Part shown: piece by piece, positions 47,401-57,847 of the stretch | How the letters are laid out: every line of letters starts with the position of its first letter | Position numbering within the stretch: the stretch's first letter is position 1 | Origin: Strix aluco | Lineage: Eukaryota; Chordata; Aves; Strigiformes; Strigidae | Assembly: GCF_031877795.1 (NCBI RefSeq) | Contig: NC_133971.1 | Coordinates: 92,208,154-92,272,153 of the forward strand | DNA: 64,000 nt | Reading direction: 5' to 3' | Made by a program: the position numbers and the translations under genes | The notes under the pieces: model-generated | Databases searched by the model: none | The model's input: only the letters and a program-made list of their open reading frames with translations | What the model was told of the DNA's origin: nothing

Positions 47401-50400
47401 ATAAACATGTTTTTCTTACATTTGTGTTTTCTGTGTATGCAAAGGTTAAAATGTCTCTGTACTCTCAGACTGTGTTCATTAACTGAGGTTTAATAATTCA
47501 TATCAACTATAGTTCTTTTAAGAACTTCATCTAGGAGAATGCATTAATCCTTAAACAAATTATTTGTACTTTTAAAGGTGTCTTTCACAGTATGCTGACT
47601 TCTAATCCACGTTGCTTTTCTCTCCTTCTGCAGATGGACCTCCAGTTGTAGCTCATTATGATATATCAGACACAAATTCAGACCCAGAAGTGGTAAATGT
47701 GGACAATCTGTTGGCGGCTGCAGTAGTTCAAGAGCACAGTAATTCTTTAGGAAATCAAGACTCAGGATCTGCCTGGAGAACCAGAGGGCTGCGAGATGAA
47801 CTGAGTGCTGATACAGGTTCGTATAAATTCTCTTCCTTGGATGTTTGTTCCAGTATCTTAGTTGGTGTCTCTCCCTTTCTTGCTTTCAGTATTTTTGTAG
47901 TTTATACAACTTTAAAAGCTCCCTGTGTGGATTTTGCAATACAACAGTACAGGTGCTTATTAAAAAGGTCTGACATTTATTCCAAGTTACAACTGATAAA
48001 AATTGACAAAGACCTGCAATGTATTTTCTGACACTAATTTTCTTAATTATTGTTTGTCCTTCTTTTCCCTCTAATTACTTCTTGGAACTTAGGTCTGCGG
48101 TTTTGGTGTTGTTTTTTTAAAAAATGAAAGTCAGCCAAGCTTGTTACTGAATGGTTGATTATGACAACCCGTGCCACCAGCTAGTAAACCGATCATAATC
48201 TCATTTTAAGTATTGTAGTTGTCTGTGTATGTCTCTTTTGTTTGTCTCTTTATTTCTTTAAAATACAAGCCTTAATTATTCCCATATTACATCTGCATTT
48301 CTAACATACCTTAGAAAATTGGACAGACCAGCATCAGATAAAGCTGAAGGGTGAAAAGGTGCTGGTAAGTGGGTTTAGCATCAAGAGACAGCAAAGAAAT
48401 TTCCTTCAAGAAAGCAAGAGCAGGAGTACTGTGGAAGAATTCAGAGAAGTTCATGTAGCTCATAAAAATTGTTCAGCTTCACCAAGTGCTTGCACCTCCT
48501 CACTAACAAAACAGTTCAGCAACAACGTGAAATGCTGCTGTGTTTTGGATGCAGAGAGCTAACGGAGTATTTTCTGTTGACTTCATCCCCGTAGCCTTGT
48601 ATGCCAACATACTGCCTTCCTTTCCACTCATTTTTTTAATACCCTTGTTAAGATTTTTAGCTGCATAAGACACAAAGTCTTGCTGCAGTGGTGGAGCACG
48701 GCAGTATTTTGTTCCATGCTGTCTTTTCCAAACCTAAGCCTGCAAAAGGGCACTTACATTGAAAGTGTCCTGGTAGCTCTGAGCCACTTTTCTATGTCTG
48801 TAAGGCTTAAAGAAATACAAGTATGTGGCTGATTTTGAAAGAGATGTTCCGTTATATTTGAATACGAGAATCTCTGTTGCATTATTTTCACTGTGGTCTG
48901 TGGCTGGATGTTGTTCCAGCCTTTTTGAAGCTAGCCAGTGTTTTCCAAGCTCACTGGTATTGTTTGGGATAGCAGCTGACTAATGGTTAGCTATTTGACC
49001 CCTAACAAGCCCACTCCTGTATAAAGTGATTTATTAAACTATTAGAACAGCTGAAATTAACTTTATTATATAGCACTAATGGGTTGGTACTTCAAAGGAG
49101 TGTAAGGAAATAAAAAGTAATGTTTCTTACCAAGCTTTCTTCCACTTTCTGCTTATGAGTACAATGCTGCGACGCAGGTAGAACTTTGTCTTCCTTCTTC
49201 CACCTATATCCAAGGGAACTTGCAAGGAGGAGGCTGGCAGGTAAAAGAAAACTAGAAAACTTCGAGAAGCTTCTTCATCCCTGGACCCTGTGGGAACATG
49301 TCCAGACAAATTTGGTTCTGGCGCTACGGCCATGTCAATGTCCGAAAGGATGAATCTCTTTTTCTTCTTACATACACCTTGCCCCAGAGCCCTGTAGCCT
49401 TGGTACGCTTCTGACTGCACATTTGTCAGTACTGGCCTTTTCTTACCTTGTCTAGGATTGCATATTTGGAAAGCAGAATCTTCAAATCTTACATCTTGTT
49501 CCCAAATTAATCTTCAGCCAGTATCTAGTTTAACAGGCATTAAATGATGTGTTCCCATGGGAAAATAACAAAAGCTTTATCTAAGTGAAAAATCTTATTA
49601 GGACACACTATCACATCTTTGTGCATGGGCAAATATTTTGGGCTGTTTTGCAAGCCCTGATGTTGTAGGGCAAACAAAGCATCTCCTTTGGGCGTCATCC
49701 TAATATTCATGCAAAGAAATTAACGGCGTAGGCACGTTATTAGGCATGAAGTTTGTATGGCCAGAGGCTGTAAATCTATCTGTATGCTGTAATCCTGATT
49801 TACACTCAGCTACTGTTGCAATATTTACTCCACTAATCATGGTTTCTCTACTGCTAATTACCTTTTTGTTGTCTGAACTTAAAGCTGTGGTAATATACTG
49901 CTCTTTTGGGGCTCTCATTTATACATCTGGGCATTCATTTGGGGGCTATTGAAGAGCTGGTCTGCTTTGCCCCTCTGCCAGACATTGCCCTGCCTGGTAA
50001 AGGGTGCACAATGGTGGTACATCATTAATACAAGATACTAAGGCACGTTGGTATCCATGCCAGTTTGCATGAATCGGTGGCCAAGGATTGTGTTGCCGTT
50101 CTGCCTGTGCCATAGCAGCAGGGATGTTGAGGAGCGGGGCGATGCGAATCCCTGGGGCAGTAATCACGTAAAGCTCCCGGTTTGCATTGCCCGCACATGA
50201 ATCAAAGCCTCTGAGCACTTCCATTTCACGTTTCACAGTGTGCCCAGCCACTTCTATTAAAGAAATATCCATAACCCATTTGGGGACTTTCTGGCAGTCA
50301 GTAATATTTGCCAAGAAATGTTCAGCAGAACTGTAACGTTAGGAAAAGTCTGCCTGGGCTATTAATTCATTTTAAGTTCAGCTGACATCTTTTTTGTCTT

Positions 50401-53400
50401 ACAAGGTGGAAACTCCTTCGGATACAATGCAGCACACAGGTTTCCTTCCCTTGCTAACCCTGATCGCACATTGCACCAAGGGTCTTCTCTTTCCAAACAC
50501 TAAACATACTGTATGGTCTCTGCCCCTCTGCTTGCTTGCATCTTTTCCAAGTACTTTAAGCAGTCATTAGAAGGTTTCTCCGGCACTTGTTTTAAGTTTA
50601 ATTTCTTCTTTCTGTGTCCTCTTGATCTACCTGGGGGTATAATCAGTTCTGCATGTTCACACCTTTGAAATTCTGTGGATCCTTATTGCATCCTCCTCTC
50701 ATCTTTGAAGAGGTGTCCAGTCAAACTAGATGTACATAATATATTTCTGTAATCTCAGATTTCCTGCTCGACAAATGATTCTCCCCCTGTGTTATACATC
50801 TGAGTGAGTGATTTCCAAGTAGGTAGTGTCATCTGCTTCAGGGCTGCCCATTACTGCTAAAAAGGGACAATAGAAGTAATCCCTTTTTTTAAGGAAAAAA
50901 AATGGTAGAAGTTATCTCTTTTTACTGAAATCTTTTTAATTGTTTTTTTAAATTGTTTATTTTCTGTAATACAAATAATAATTTCGGCTAGTTTGTGTTT
51001 TCCATGCAAGTATCATTTAATGTCACAACACAGCTTCACTAACTGTGGTGAAGAACCTTCTTAGCACTAATTGGTAGAAAAGACAAAACATGCCTCGCTA
51101 GTTGTGAATATTTAGGTAGGTTGTCTTGTCTGACAGACCGCTGAATAAAAAAACAACACTGCTGTATGTGGAACTTATGAAAAATTAAGCATTTGTAATA
51201 ATGTTGGAGCAGATGTGTGAAGCAGTGTGACCAGAAACTGATGGGTTTGTTGGGTTTTTGTCATTGACTGGCTTCCCCTTAATGAAAAGAAAATAAATTC
51301 ATTTTCTCTGGTGTGTGTGATGTTTCTGTCCAGCCTATAGGCTTTATTTGCCACAGTATCATCGAGTTTGATTTATTGACAATAGATAATCTTGTTTCTT
51401 TATTTCAAAGAGGTTTGGGCACAGTCTAGCTCTTAACATTGTCATAAAATAACAGCTGGAGACCTAATTACAGCAGGTGTTCTTGATGCAATAGTCGGGC
51501 TTTGTTCACATTTGTGCGATGGCACCATCACTAGAGCCATTGAGACTGGATCAATCCAGTGGTCATCCTCTATCAGGTGATGAACTGAAAGTTGGATAAC
51601 TTGATCTAGTAAGATTTTTCCGATCTCAGTGTTTCACTCTTTTTTTTTTTTGTTAGCTTTGAGAAATGACTTTTCCAGCTAATTTCTGAATTGTGTAATC
51701 TGTTAAACGTTGGCTGTATTTGCATTTTCCCCATCTATAGGTCATTTGGATCCAAGCTTCCTTGCAAGTGACAAAACTTCTGGTAATGCCCAGATCAAGG
51801 AAGAAATTAATATCACCTCTTCTGATAGTGAAGTAGAGATTGTTGGAGTTCAGGAACATGCCAGGTATGAATTCCCTTCTCTTGCTTTTTCCACTTCCAG
51901 TGTATCTTTCATTGTATCAGAACATCTGTATTGCCAAAATTAATAAAGAAGAAAACTGCTGACTTCCACTTCTGTAGTTATCCATCCATGATTGATACCC
52001 AAAAATAGCAAACGTTGCACTTCTTTCTATTCTACTGGTCACGGTGATATCAGAATGTGTTTTTCTTTAGAACACTACCAACTTCATATGTGTTCAGATT
52101 AAGCTTGTGATTTGATACCAAACATTAACAGGCAAAACATACGTAGTATTAAAATACCAGATATTGGGATACCAAATTTACATACATCAGGAACCATTTT
52201 AGGAATTCAAATTTTAAGGGCGTAGTGTGAATACGCAAATACATAAACAAAAATATTTATGTGGCTTCTTGTTTCCTTTCAAAATACTCACTTTAAGCAT
52301 TTAATCAGGTTCCAGTTTATGTAATTAATCGCTAGGTGTAAAAGTACTATCAGCTTTTCAATGGCTAATGTCATAGCGTAGCCCCTTTGGATTAAAAATT
52401 GGTTCTTTATGAATCTTGGTTTTATTTCAAGATACAGGAGAGTTCAAACCCCCAAAGTAGATGAGGGTAAGGAAGCCAGAGGTTTCTCTGAAGCTCAGAT
52501 AGAAAGCTGTCCAGCTGTGTTTCATCTGTTAATTCTTGATAGGTATTTTTTGATGTTACTCTTCATCTTCACTCTATGATCTTTCCTTGGCTTGAGGTAT
52601 TATGAAGCAGTTGAACAAGACTGGAATTTTCATACAGTATGGAGGGTTAATTTGGTGGAATAAAAGCAAGTTAAAACAGTATACAGACAAGCTTTTTATA
52701 AAACTAGTCTGCTGCCTGGTGGGTGCTTGGAGGCGGAAAAGGAGTGTGAGGGACAAGGAACAGAGCTGTTCTTTGTTGTCCCTCCACCACATCTTTCTTG
52801 AGGAAGGGAAGAAGGAAGGTGTGCAGGACCCAATTTCCAGGGCAGGAAACTGTTCGGACAGTGTGGGGACAGTCCAGTGCTGCTGGATGTGAAGAAAGAA
52901 AATTTTAAGGTGCTGAAGGACATTTAGCCTTTGCTGTTAGAAGAGTGAAAGTCCTTTCACGGCTAATGCTTTTGGAACACACTGACTCTTTAGGAAGTAG
53001 CTCTCCTGGCTGTTTATCCAGCAGACCCAGGGCTTGGAGGATCATAAGCAGTGTGGACTTCTCTTCCAGTCCTAGTTTGTGTAAATCTGTCTAGCACTGT
53101 GTACGCACAGCCCCTCTGCTTGAGGTCCCCCAGTCAAAAGCCTTCCATACTGCTTACCTCGATAATATTTACTACATACAAGAAAGAAAATGTTAAGTAA
53201 ATGCAGAGTTGCTGTTTAAAATCAGGTTTAGTAGATACAAACTGAAATAATTTCAGCAAAGACAGACTTAAAGCACACTTTTGTGCTTTCCTTTGTTCAT
53301 GTAGTCATCTGCCATCCCCCAAAGACTGTTTTTTACTGGCTCCATTGAATTCTCACACATTTTGAATCCTATTTAGAATTTTATTTCTCTTGCAGGTCTA

Positions 53401-55729
53401 GGCTTGCATTTATGAAGTATTGATGGGCTTCTGATAGGGTTGTCGTTTGGAAAAGGTTTAGGTTTTTGATCAGTATTTTTTGCATGCTTAGTTAGTATGC
53501 TGTTTGGATTCAGTTCTTTTGCTCACACTGTTTTTTATCATGCTCCATATTCCATGTCGTAGTTGGACTGGCGTGAGTCATGACACCTTAGAGTTTGTCC
53601 ATAATTTGTAGTTTTTCAGATTGCTAGTGAATTGGTGGTGTTTCTCATCATTGGAATATTACTTGGCATTTACTTAGTACACCAAGTCATCTTTTTCAGT
53701 TTGTTTAATTTCTCTCCAATAGCTTTTTTCAACATGCATGTGTATAAAACTGGTTTTTCCCATTTTTTTTTCCCCACTCCTTTTTTGGTTGCTTTTACTT
53801 GATATCTTCCCTCAGCTACAGAATGGTAAGCATGTTCCCTGAGCTAGTGTTTGATTGAACGTTTTGCTATTGGCTGCTTGTGTGACTTGTTTGAGGATAA
53901 ACACTTTTATTTTTGTGAGGTATCATTTTTATGAGATAATTCATAGCTTGTTTTCTGTCATTTTCAGGGAGAAAAGTTACTTTTAGCTTTGCCTAAGCAT
54001 TGAGGACTGTTCTGTATCAGAACAATGGGTCACAGTTCATGAGAGCAAGCATCATATTTAGTGTGCTTTGGCTACCGGCTTTTCCTGTCAGTTATGCTTA
54101 AAAATATTTCTTCTTAAAAGAAAGCTTTAAAAAATAAGATCCCTCACATTTGTTAGTGTTCCAGTCTCTTATTACTAATTCTTCGTAGATACGTACTTTA
54201 AGTATGTATTTTTAAGCCTGAAGAAGTAATAAAAAGTAATTCTGAGCATCACATCCAAAACTAAATAGTGTATCTGAGAAGGAAATGAGACATTTATATT
54301 CAGAGAAGTTACAGCTCAGAGAATGAGATTTTTCATTCTATTTCATGAAACTCTAACCAGAGCCAAGAGAGATGAGCATAACCTCAGTAGTTCTGGAGAA
54401 AAAAAATTGCACTACCTTAAATGAAAACAAATAAAGTGTAAATGTCAGGGATATTTGACCAGTGCAGAAAACCTGTGTTCCTAAAATGCAGTACACATGC
54501 CTTCAGAAAGAAATGGAAAAAGGTTACCCCAGCAGCCAAACATCTCCTGCTTACATCTGCAGCCAGGAGCAGCTACAGCCACCACCAGTGCTTAGAAGAG
54601 CAAAACAATTTTTGGAGCACTAGGTATAGAGTTTTACTAGCCCTTGTTTAAGATTTACGACTGGAAATGGAGTGATCATCTTAGACTCCAGTAAATTCTT
54701 GTCATCACTTCATCATATAACAAAATTAGTCATATCTTTCATTTTGTTTTTTTTTTTTCTAATTATTATTAGCTTGTACTCCAATTGTCACATATCTAAT
54801 ATAATAGGTAAAATGCTGAGCAGCTAAGTAGATATGTACCTCTCTTCAGTAAGGCACTTGAGTGTGTGCTTATCTTTAAATACACAGTTTAGTCTCATTG
54901 ACTGTAATCACTGAAAGCTTAAATGTTTTGCTGAAGTGGAGTTCTACTGTTACCAGTGAGCATTTCCCAGCATGTCTGTAATTTTTAGCTAAGAACAACA
55001 AAGAAAAATAAATGTAATGGCTGCAATAATGTAATTACAAGATGTCTCTTTTAATTACTGTAATGAAAGTATCATTATGTCCTTATTTTATCATGGGTTT
55101 GATCTCATATAGAAAGATAGCTTTTGTCTTTGTCTCATCAAGCCTCACTTAAAATTTTTCTCCTTTTAAAAGTCCAGTGGGTGCAACTGCTAGCAGGAAA
55201 TGATGCTTGTGAATAATGCATGGCACTACACACAACAGGGCAGACTTCTTGAAGATCCTAGGGATCTATGCATGTATTTTGTGAGGAATATCACTTTACA
55301 CCCACTGCCAGAATTCATTTTTTAAAAATAATTTGATCCCCACCGCCACCCTCAAGTTTAAGTTTAGTCTTAGCTTTGTTTACTGGGTATTTAAGACGTC
55401 ACGGAGGCTACAAATGGAAGATCCATGAGGACATTTCAGAGAAGGACAAGATGCCTAAGTGATAAAACACTGCAGCTAAGAATTTTATGCCTGAATTCAA
55501 TAGTAGCTTTAATCCTCTGTGTTTTTTTCCTTGCTACAGGTGTGTGCATCCCCGGGGAGGTGTGATTCAGAGTGTGTCCTCCTGGAAGCACGGCTCAGGC
55601 TCACAGTACATGAACACTCAGCAAACACAATCATGGACAGCTGTGACTCCCCAGCAGAATTGGTCTTCACCCACAGAAGTAGTAGACCTCACTTTGGATG
55701 AGGATACCAGACGCAAATATCTACTGTAA
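28699..55729 (+). CDS. ARK2N: ARK2N (C18orf25), Arkadia-N-terminus-like protein, full CDS by splicing
   Basis: Joining 28699-29422, 47634-47816, 51741-51864 and 55540-55729 gives 1,221 bases, an unbroken frame of 406 residues and a TAA stop. All junctions are GT-AG and phase-compatible. Human C18orf25 is about 403-404 residues and very similar by recall. The protein resembles the N-terminal SUMO-binding part of the ubiquitin ligase RNF111/Arkadia but lacks its RING. It carries hydrophobic-acidic SUMO-interaction motifs ([27 protein letters not shown]). It is probably nuclear. In skeletal muscle the mammalian protein is an AMPK substrate that affects contractile function. Its neighbour ARK2C carries the RING half and is expected just 3' of the window. 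Confidence 0.97.
30263..30306 (+). repeat. Short direct repeat (ATCATCATATGGCA x2)
   Basis: Two adjacent copies of a roughly 15-bp unit containing CATCATATGGCAAT. Trivial length polymorphism is likely. Confidence 0.7.
31578..31596 (+). repeat. Poly-T run
   Basis: About 19 T in a row with no recognisable flanking element. Confidence 0.85.
35756..36210 (+). CDS. Candidate alternative terminal exon of ARK2N (or independent small gene)
   Basis: An open frame begins at ATG 35707 and runs 167 codons to TAA 36208-36210 inside an AT-rich intron. Composition looks like real protein: a helical charged stretch ([19 protein letters not shown], then [11 protein letters not shown]), then a Gln/Pro/Asn-rich tail. 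An acceptor at 35755 (TCAATGTCTTTAAAG) has the phase needed to receive exon 2 (phase 1), giving a 392-residue isoform with 151 new residues. A second phase-compatible AG lies at 35806. AATAAA signals follow at 37101 and 37244. I do not recognise a family. Alternatives are an intron-resident gene or a domesticated transposon fragment. Confidence 0.55.
36211..37270 (+). other. Possible 3' UTR of the alternative exon
   Basis: After TAA 36210 the sequence is AT-rich, with canonical AATAAA at 37101-37106 and 37244-37249. The second is followed by a GT-rich stretch (TAGTCGTGTCAGTCC). These would serve as polyadenylation signals if 35756-36210 is a last exon. A (TA)n tract lies at about 36940-36957. 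Confidence 0.3.
37925..37985. repeat. Palindromic ancient element, core GAAGTCAGCGGGAG / CATCAACTTATATGGGG
   Basis: Contains the two opposed cores typical of an old amniote palindromic miniature element (TTGAAGTCAATGGGAG facing CATTGACTTCAATGGG). Only the central part is recognisable. Confidence 0.4.
39670..39698. repeat. Perfect 11-bp-arm inverted repeat
   Basis: GTTAAAATTTC (39670-39680), a 7-nt spacer and GAAATTTTAAC (39688-39698) are exact reverse complements. Length is modest in an AT-rich setting, so chance is possible. Confidence 0.6.
40043..40104 (+). repeat. TAATTCCAGGG short tandem-like repeat (three copies)
   Basis: TAATTCCAGGG occurs three times in about 60 bp (GTAATTCCAGGGAATT, GTAATTCCAGGGGAT, GTAATTCCAGGGAAG). 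A local slippage duplication is likely. Confidence 0.7.
41045..41200. repeat. Palindromic MITE-like ancient element
   Basis: CTAGCCCTATTAAAACCAG ... AGTAGAAA faces TTTCTACTAATTTCAATGG ... GGCTAG. The arms match at about 21 of 25 positions next to the centre and continue less well outward. An adjacent CAGCTGACTTCAAGGGGAGC looks like another piece of the same family. The TTTCAATGGGG core is shared with other copies in this window. Confidence 0.5.
41400..41485 (-). repeat. Weak MIR-like remnant
   Basis: TTTTATTATTCTCATAG, then GGAAAATGAAGGCACATGG and TTAAGTTAG resemble the MIR reverse strand (TTATTATTCTCATTTTACAG, GGAAACTGAGGCACAGAG, TTAAGTGA). Confidence 0.35.
42668..42770 (+). repeat. Minisatellite, about 23-bp unit (ACTTCAATCACTGATCTTAAATT)
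   Basis: Three to four imperfect consecutive copies of ATTACTTCAATCACTGATCTT, the last diverged (GTCATCTGATCTTAAAATTT). A local tandem duplication, not a transposon. Confidence 0.8.
43150..43335 (+). repeat. MIR/CORE-SINE element, plus orientation
   Basis: The clearest SINE in the window. GAGCAAGCTGCAAATCTCTG, GCCTCAGTTTCCCCCATGGG, AGGTTAATAACCACCTCAGA, CCCTGTTGAGATCC and AAGTGCTGTAATTATTATTG follow the MIR block order (GCAAGTCACTTAACCTCTG; GCCTCAGTTTCC; GGATAATAATACCTACCTC; GTTGTGAGGATT; AAGCGCT; TTATTATT). MIR-type SINEs pre-date the bird-mammal split, so a diverged copy in an avian genome is expected. Confidence 0.75.
44264..44281 (+). repeat. Poly-A run
   Basis: About 18 A followed by GAGAGAG. 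No retroposon body recognised. Confidence 0.85.
46180..46199 (+). repeat. Poly-A run
   Basis: About 20 A followed by an A/C-rich stretch (CCACCAACCAAAAACC). It may mark the end of an unrecognised retroposed fragment. Confidence 0.85.
47634..47816 (+). CDS. ARK2N: ARK2N second coding exon (183 bp, cassette-type)
   Basis: Begins after CTTCTGCAG with AT GGA CCT (completing Asp, then [20 protein letters not shown]) and ends ...CTGAGTGCTGATACAG|GTTCGT, phase 1 at both ends. It contains the acidic-hydrophobic SUMO-interaction-like motif [10 protein letters not shown]. At 183 bp (61 codons) it can be skipped without changing frame. A human C18orf25 isoform of 343 residues, 61 shorter than the main form, fits exactly this skip. 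Skipping it would remove one SUMO-binding motif. Confidence 0.96.
49127..49420 (-). other. Minus-strand open frame with donor-like 3' boundary
   Basis: 97 codons on the minus strand, composition protein-like ([17 protein letters not shown]...). The frame reaches AAGCTTG|GTAAGA, a good splice donor, and another donor-like GACAAG|GTAAGA lies just upstream on the same strand. With the 122-codon frame at 49946-50314 this could be remnants of an antisense gene or transposon. Family not recognised. Confidence 0.25.
49946..50314 (-). other. Minus-strand 122-codon frame, possible retroelement-derived remnant
   Basis: An uninterrupted minus-strand frame of 122 codons with protein-like composition, including [20 protein letters not shown] and several Cys near its end. 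Its G+C is higher than that of the flanks. I do not recognise the family with confidence. A fragment of an avian endogenous retroelement ORF is my best guess; an antisense transcript exon is the alternative. The sequence downstream on the minus strand (49700-49918) is also partly open. Confidence 0.3.
51741..51864 (+). CDS. ARK2N: ARK2N third coding exon (124 bp)
   Basis: Acceptor TTTCCCCATCTATAG. It encodes [13 protein letters not shown]...[22 protein letters not shown]; the donor CCAG|GTATGA leaves phase 2. The EEINxTSxDSEVEIV segment is nearly identical to the matching SUMO-interaction region of Arkadia (RNF111) as I recall it. This is the clearest sign of common origin and of SUMO binding. 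Confidence 0.97.
51865..55539 (+). other. ARK2N: ARK2N intron 4
   Basis: GTATGA donor at 51865, acceptor TTTTTTTCCTTGCTACAG at 55539. AT-rich. Short open frames on both strands near 52.6-52.9 kb show no recognisable product. Confidence 0.8.
55540..55729 (+). CDS. ARK2N: ARK2N terminal coding exon
   Basis: It encodes the last residues, [20 protein letters not shown] ... [22 protein letters not shown], then TAA at 55727-55729. [10 protein letters not shown] is a strong SUMO-interaction motif (V-V-D-L-T followed by acidic residues) matching the AEVVDLTVDEDE motif of Arkadia. In Arkadia the protein continues for hundreds of residues to a RING; here the chain ends ten residues later. Confidence 0.97.
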
Positions 55730-56129
55730 TGCAGTGTCACTGTGTTTCTGTCCCCACCCCTTCTCCCCTTTGTTGCACAGAAGTTCATTGTTAAAAGTTT
55801 CAGCTTCAGAAGGCCTGTTCCTGGCATTATGAAATTCAAACCCACGAAGTTTTTCATTTCCATAAGAAGGTAGTGTAATTTCAATACAATTTTAAACGGT
55901 TTTGCCTTCTCGAAGGAGGATTCCTCCCAGAGTTAAAACCCAATAGCACCAAATTTAAAACGCGTCTACAGTGACTAACGTGTGTGTGTTAATCTGAAAA
56001 AATAACTTTGTGCAAATTTAGGTCCTCCCACCCTTTCCCACCTCCAACTCCAGAACATTTTTAATTTATCAGTATATTGAGTTTGTTAGTAGAAGTTAGT
56101 GTTTTGCTGTGTGAACATCAGTGATTTTA

Positions 56130-56260
56130 AGAAATGCTGTGTCCTCACTGATTTCAGTGGAACTGGGGTATTCAACACTTCCGAAAATTGGGCCAAAAGT
56201 ATTTATACCCAAGCTGATTTGGTTATGTTACCAGCAGGAGGGACTGTCTTTAATACAAAC
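56130..56260. repeat. Ancient palindromic-element fragment
   Basis: CACTGATTTCAGTGGAACTG ... AAAATTGGGCC matches the half-palindrome pattern of the same old amniote element (CATTGATTTCAGTGGAGCT ... ATTTGGCCC). It lies inside the ARK2N 3' UTR. Confidence 0.4.
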
Positions 56261-56904
56261 GGCCCATAACATATGCACTGAACAGCTTTTAATTAAAGGA
56301 TTTTTATTTTCAATATAATTTATAGTTTACATTCTTTTCAGTGCTGAGTCTTCTGTCTACTTGACTACTGTGTTTCACTGATCATTTCCCACAGCTTGTT
56401 ATAGTTCAAAGTAGTAATAGTAGTGACTTAGTAGCAGCTGATTATTGCAAAAGCACAAGAAAAAGAAAAGTAATAAGAAGGCCCAGCATGCCTCTCCTTG
56501 TTAAATACAGCTGAACTTTTTTACTGATATCTGAGTCTTGCCTGGAGTAGGAGAAGGAGAGAAGTGAAACGTTTTGCTCATAGTCCTCATTTCTGCTGTT
56601 GCTTACTTGCTTTGCTGACCATTTAAAAAAAAAAAAAAACCAACCACCTTGCAAAGTCTGAGTCTGGCAAAGCACTTTAGCAGCTGCGTAGGTTCAGCTC
56701 GAACAGTTTGCTGGAACTCGTAGGGCATCCAAGTGCTTAAAACTCTGCCCTAAAAGATGTTGTAGGATCAGGGCCTAAGGTTGTGATTTTTATTATTTAA
56801 AAAAAACAAAAAACAAAAACAAAAAACCAACAAAAAACCCTAGATCTGCACCATTTTCCTGGCTTTAGCTCATGTGTCTTATCCTAGTTTTGGAATTGTT
56901 TTTA

Positions 56905-56975
56905 GGGTATGATCCAGGAAACACTTTCCGCCAGAATATTTACCGAAATCAGTGGAACTACTTACTTTAGCGGGC
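56905..56975. repeat. Ancient palindromic-element fragment
   Basis: TATGATCCAGGAAACAC ... GAAATCAGTGGAACTACT has the GATCCA outer motif and the TCAGTGGAACTACT core of the family. Diverged. Confidence 0.35.
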
Positions 56976-57511
56976 TGTAGTTTCTGTAGTATATATGGAA
57001 ATTCCTGCCCCTCATCTGTCATTTTGAGCCTTTCTTAAGGCAAAAACCAAAGATTAGACTTTAACAAGATGTTACTCACTTTAAACGTCTGTTGTGCAAT
57101 TAAAATGTTCCTTTGTATTCAGAATGTTTCTAGTAGGAATTTTGTACAGTTTTATTCAGATTTTTTGCCATTTAAGGCTGAGCAGGGGGTAGTCAGGACA
57201 CGAGAAGTTCTGTTTTCCTTTTGTGTTGGCTGGTTCCTCAATTTATTTGGCTTACAATAATTTTATCTGTAGGCAAAAAAAAACCCAAATAATTACCATA
57301 ACTTAAAGGAAAAATACCAGCAGTGGCAGTATCGTTAGTAACAGCCAGTTTTTCCTTTAATAAGCAGAACAGTTATGACTGCACTTTAAAGAACAACTAG
57401 GCAAGGGGTTGATCTTCCAATTTCAAGCTTTCTAAAACACTGAACATAAGTGTATTGCATGGCCAGAAAAACGTATGTGGTGCTTCTAGCGACCGATTTT
57501 TTTCCCCGGGG

Positions 57512-57534
57512 GTGGGAGGGAGGGAGGGAGGGAG
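57512..57534 (+). repeat. (GGGA)n microsatellite
   Basis: Consecutive GGGA units ending in GGAGCGG. In RNA, four G-triplets this close could form a quadruplex within the ARK2N 3' UTR. Confidence 0.9.
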
Positions 57535-57847
57535 CGGCATGTGGATGGAGCCCGTTCACACTGCAGCAGGGAGAAGCCCTGTACGGGTGGGGCACTGTAT
57601 CAGTAGTGGCTGTCAGTCTTTTCTCCTCATATTTTAATCATGCAACTCGGCCGTCATTTTAGCGTGCTCGCACACATGCTGTAAAGGTAACTTTGGAGCA
57701 GTGATTTAGTGTGGCTGCTTCTTCCTGTTTCACAAAGTCTTTTCAAGATCAGTTTTGAAGAAAGCTGCAGGGACCCATTTGTAGTCCTTCCATGAAAAAT
57801 GCAAACTAACTCTCTTGTTTTTCAGTTTGTATATGATGTGACTTCCA

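Larger units (their letters stand above)
29423..47633 (+). other. ARK2N: ARK2N intron 2 (18.2 kb)
   Basis: GTAGAG donor at 29423, CTTCTGCAG acceptor at 47633. AT-rich. If the donor is not used, translation adds only RGCFLN and stops at 29443. The main content is a candidate alternative terminal exon (35.7-37.2 kb), plus a MIR-like SINE (43.2 kb), palindromic ancient elements (37.9 and 41.1 kb) and tandem repeats. From 29.4 to 35.7 kb I recognise no gene. Confidence 0.8.
47817..51740 (+). other. ARK2N: ARK2N intron 3
   Basis: GTTCGT donor at 47817, CCATCTATAG acceptor at 51740. Apart from the minus-strand open frames at 49.1-50.3 kb, annotated separately, I see no gene. Confidence 0.8.

Noticed and set aside
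47817..48031. Continuation of the ARK2N exon 3 frame into the intron
   Set aside because: The GT donor at 47817 and the downstream acceptor restore the conserved protein. The extension is ordinary intron read-through.
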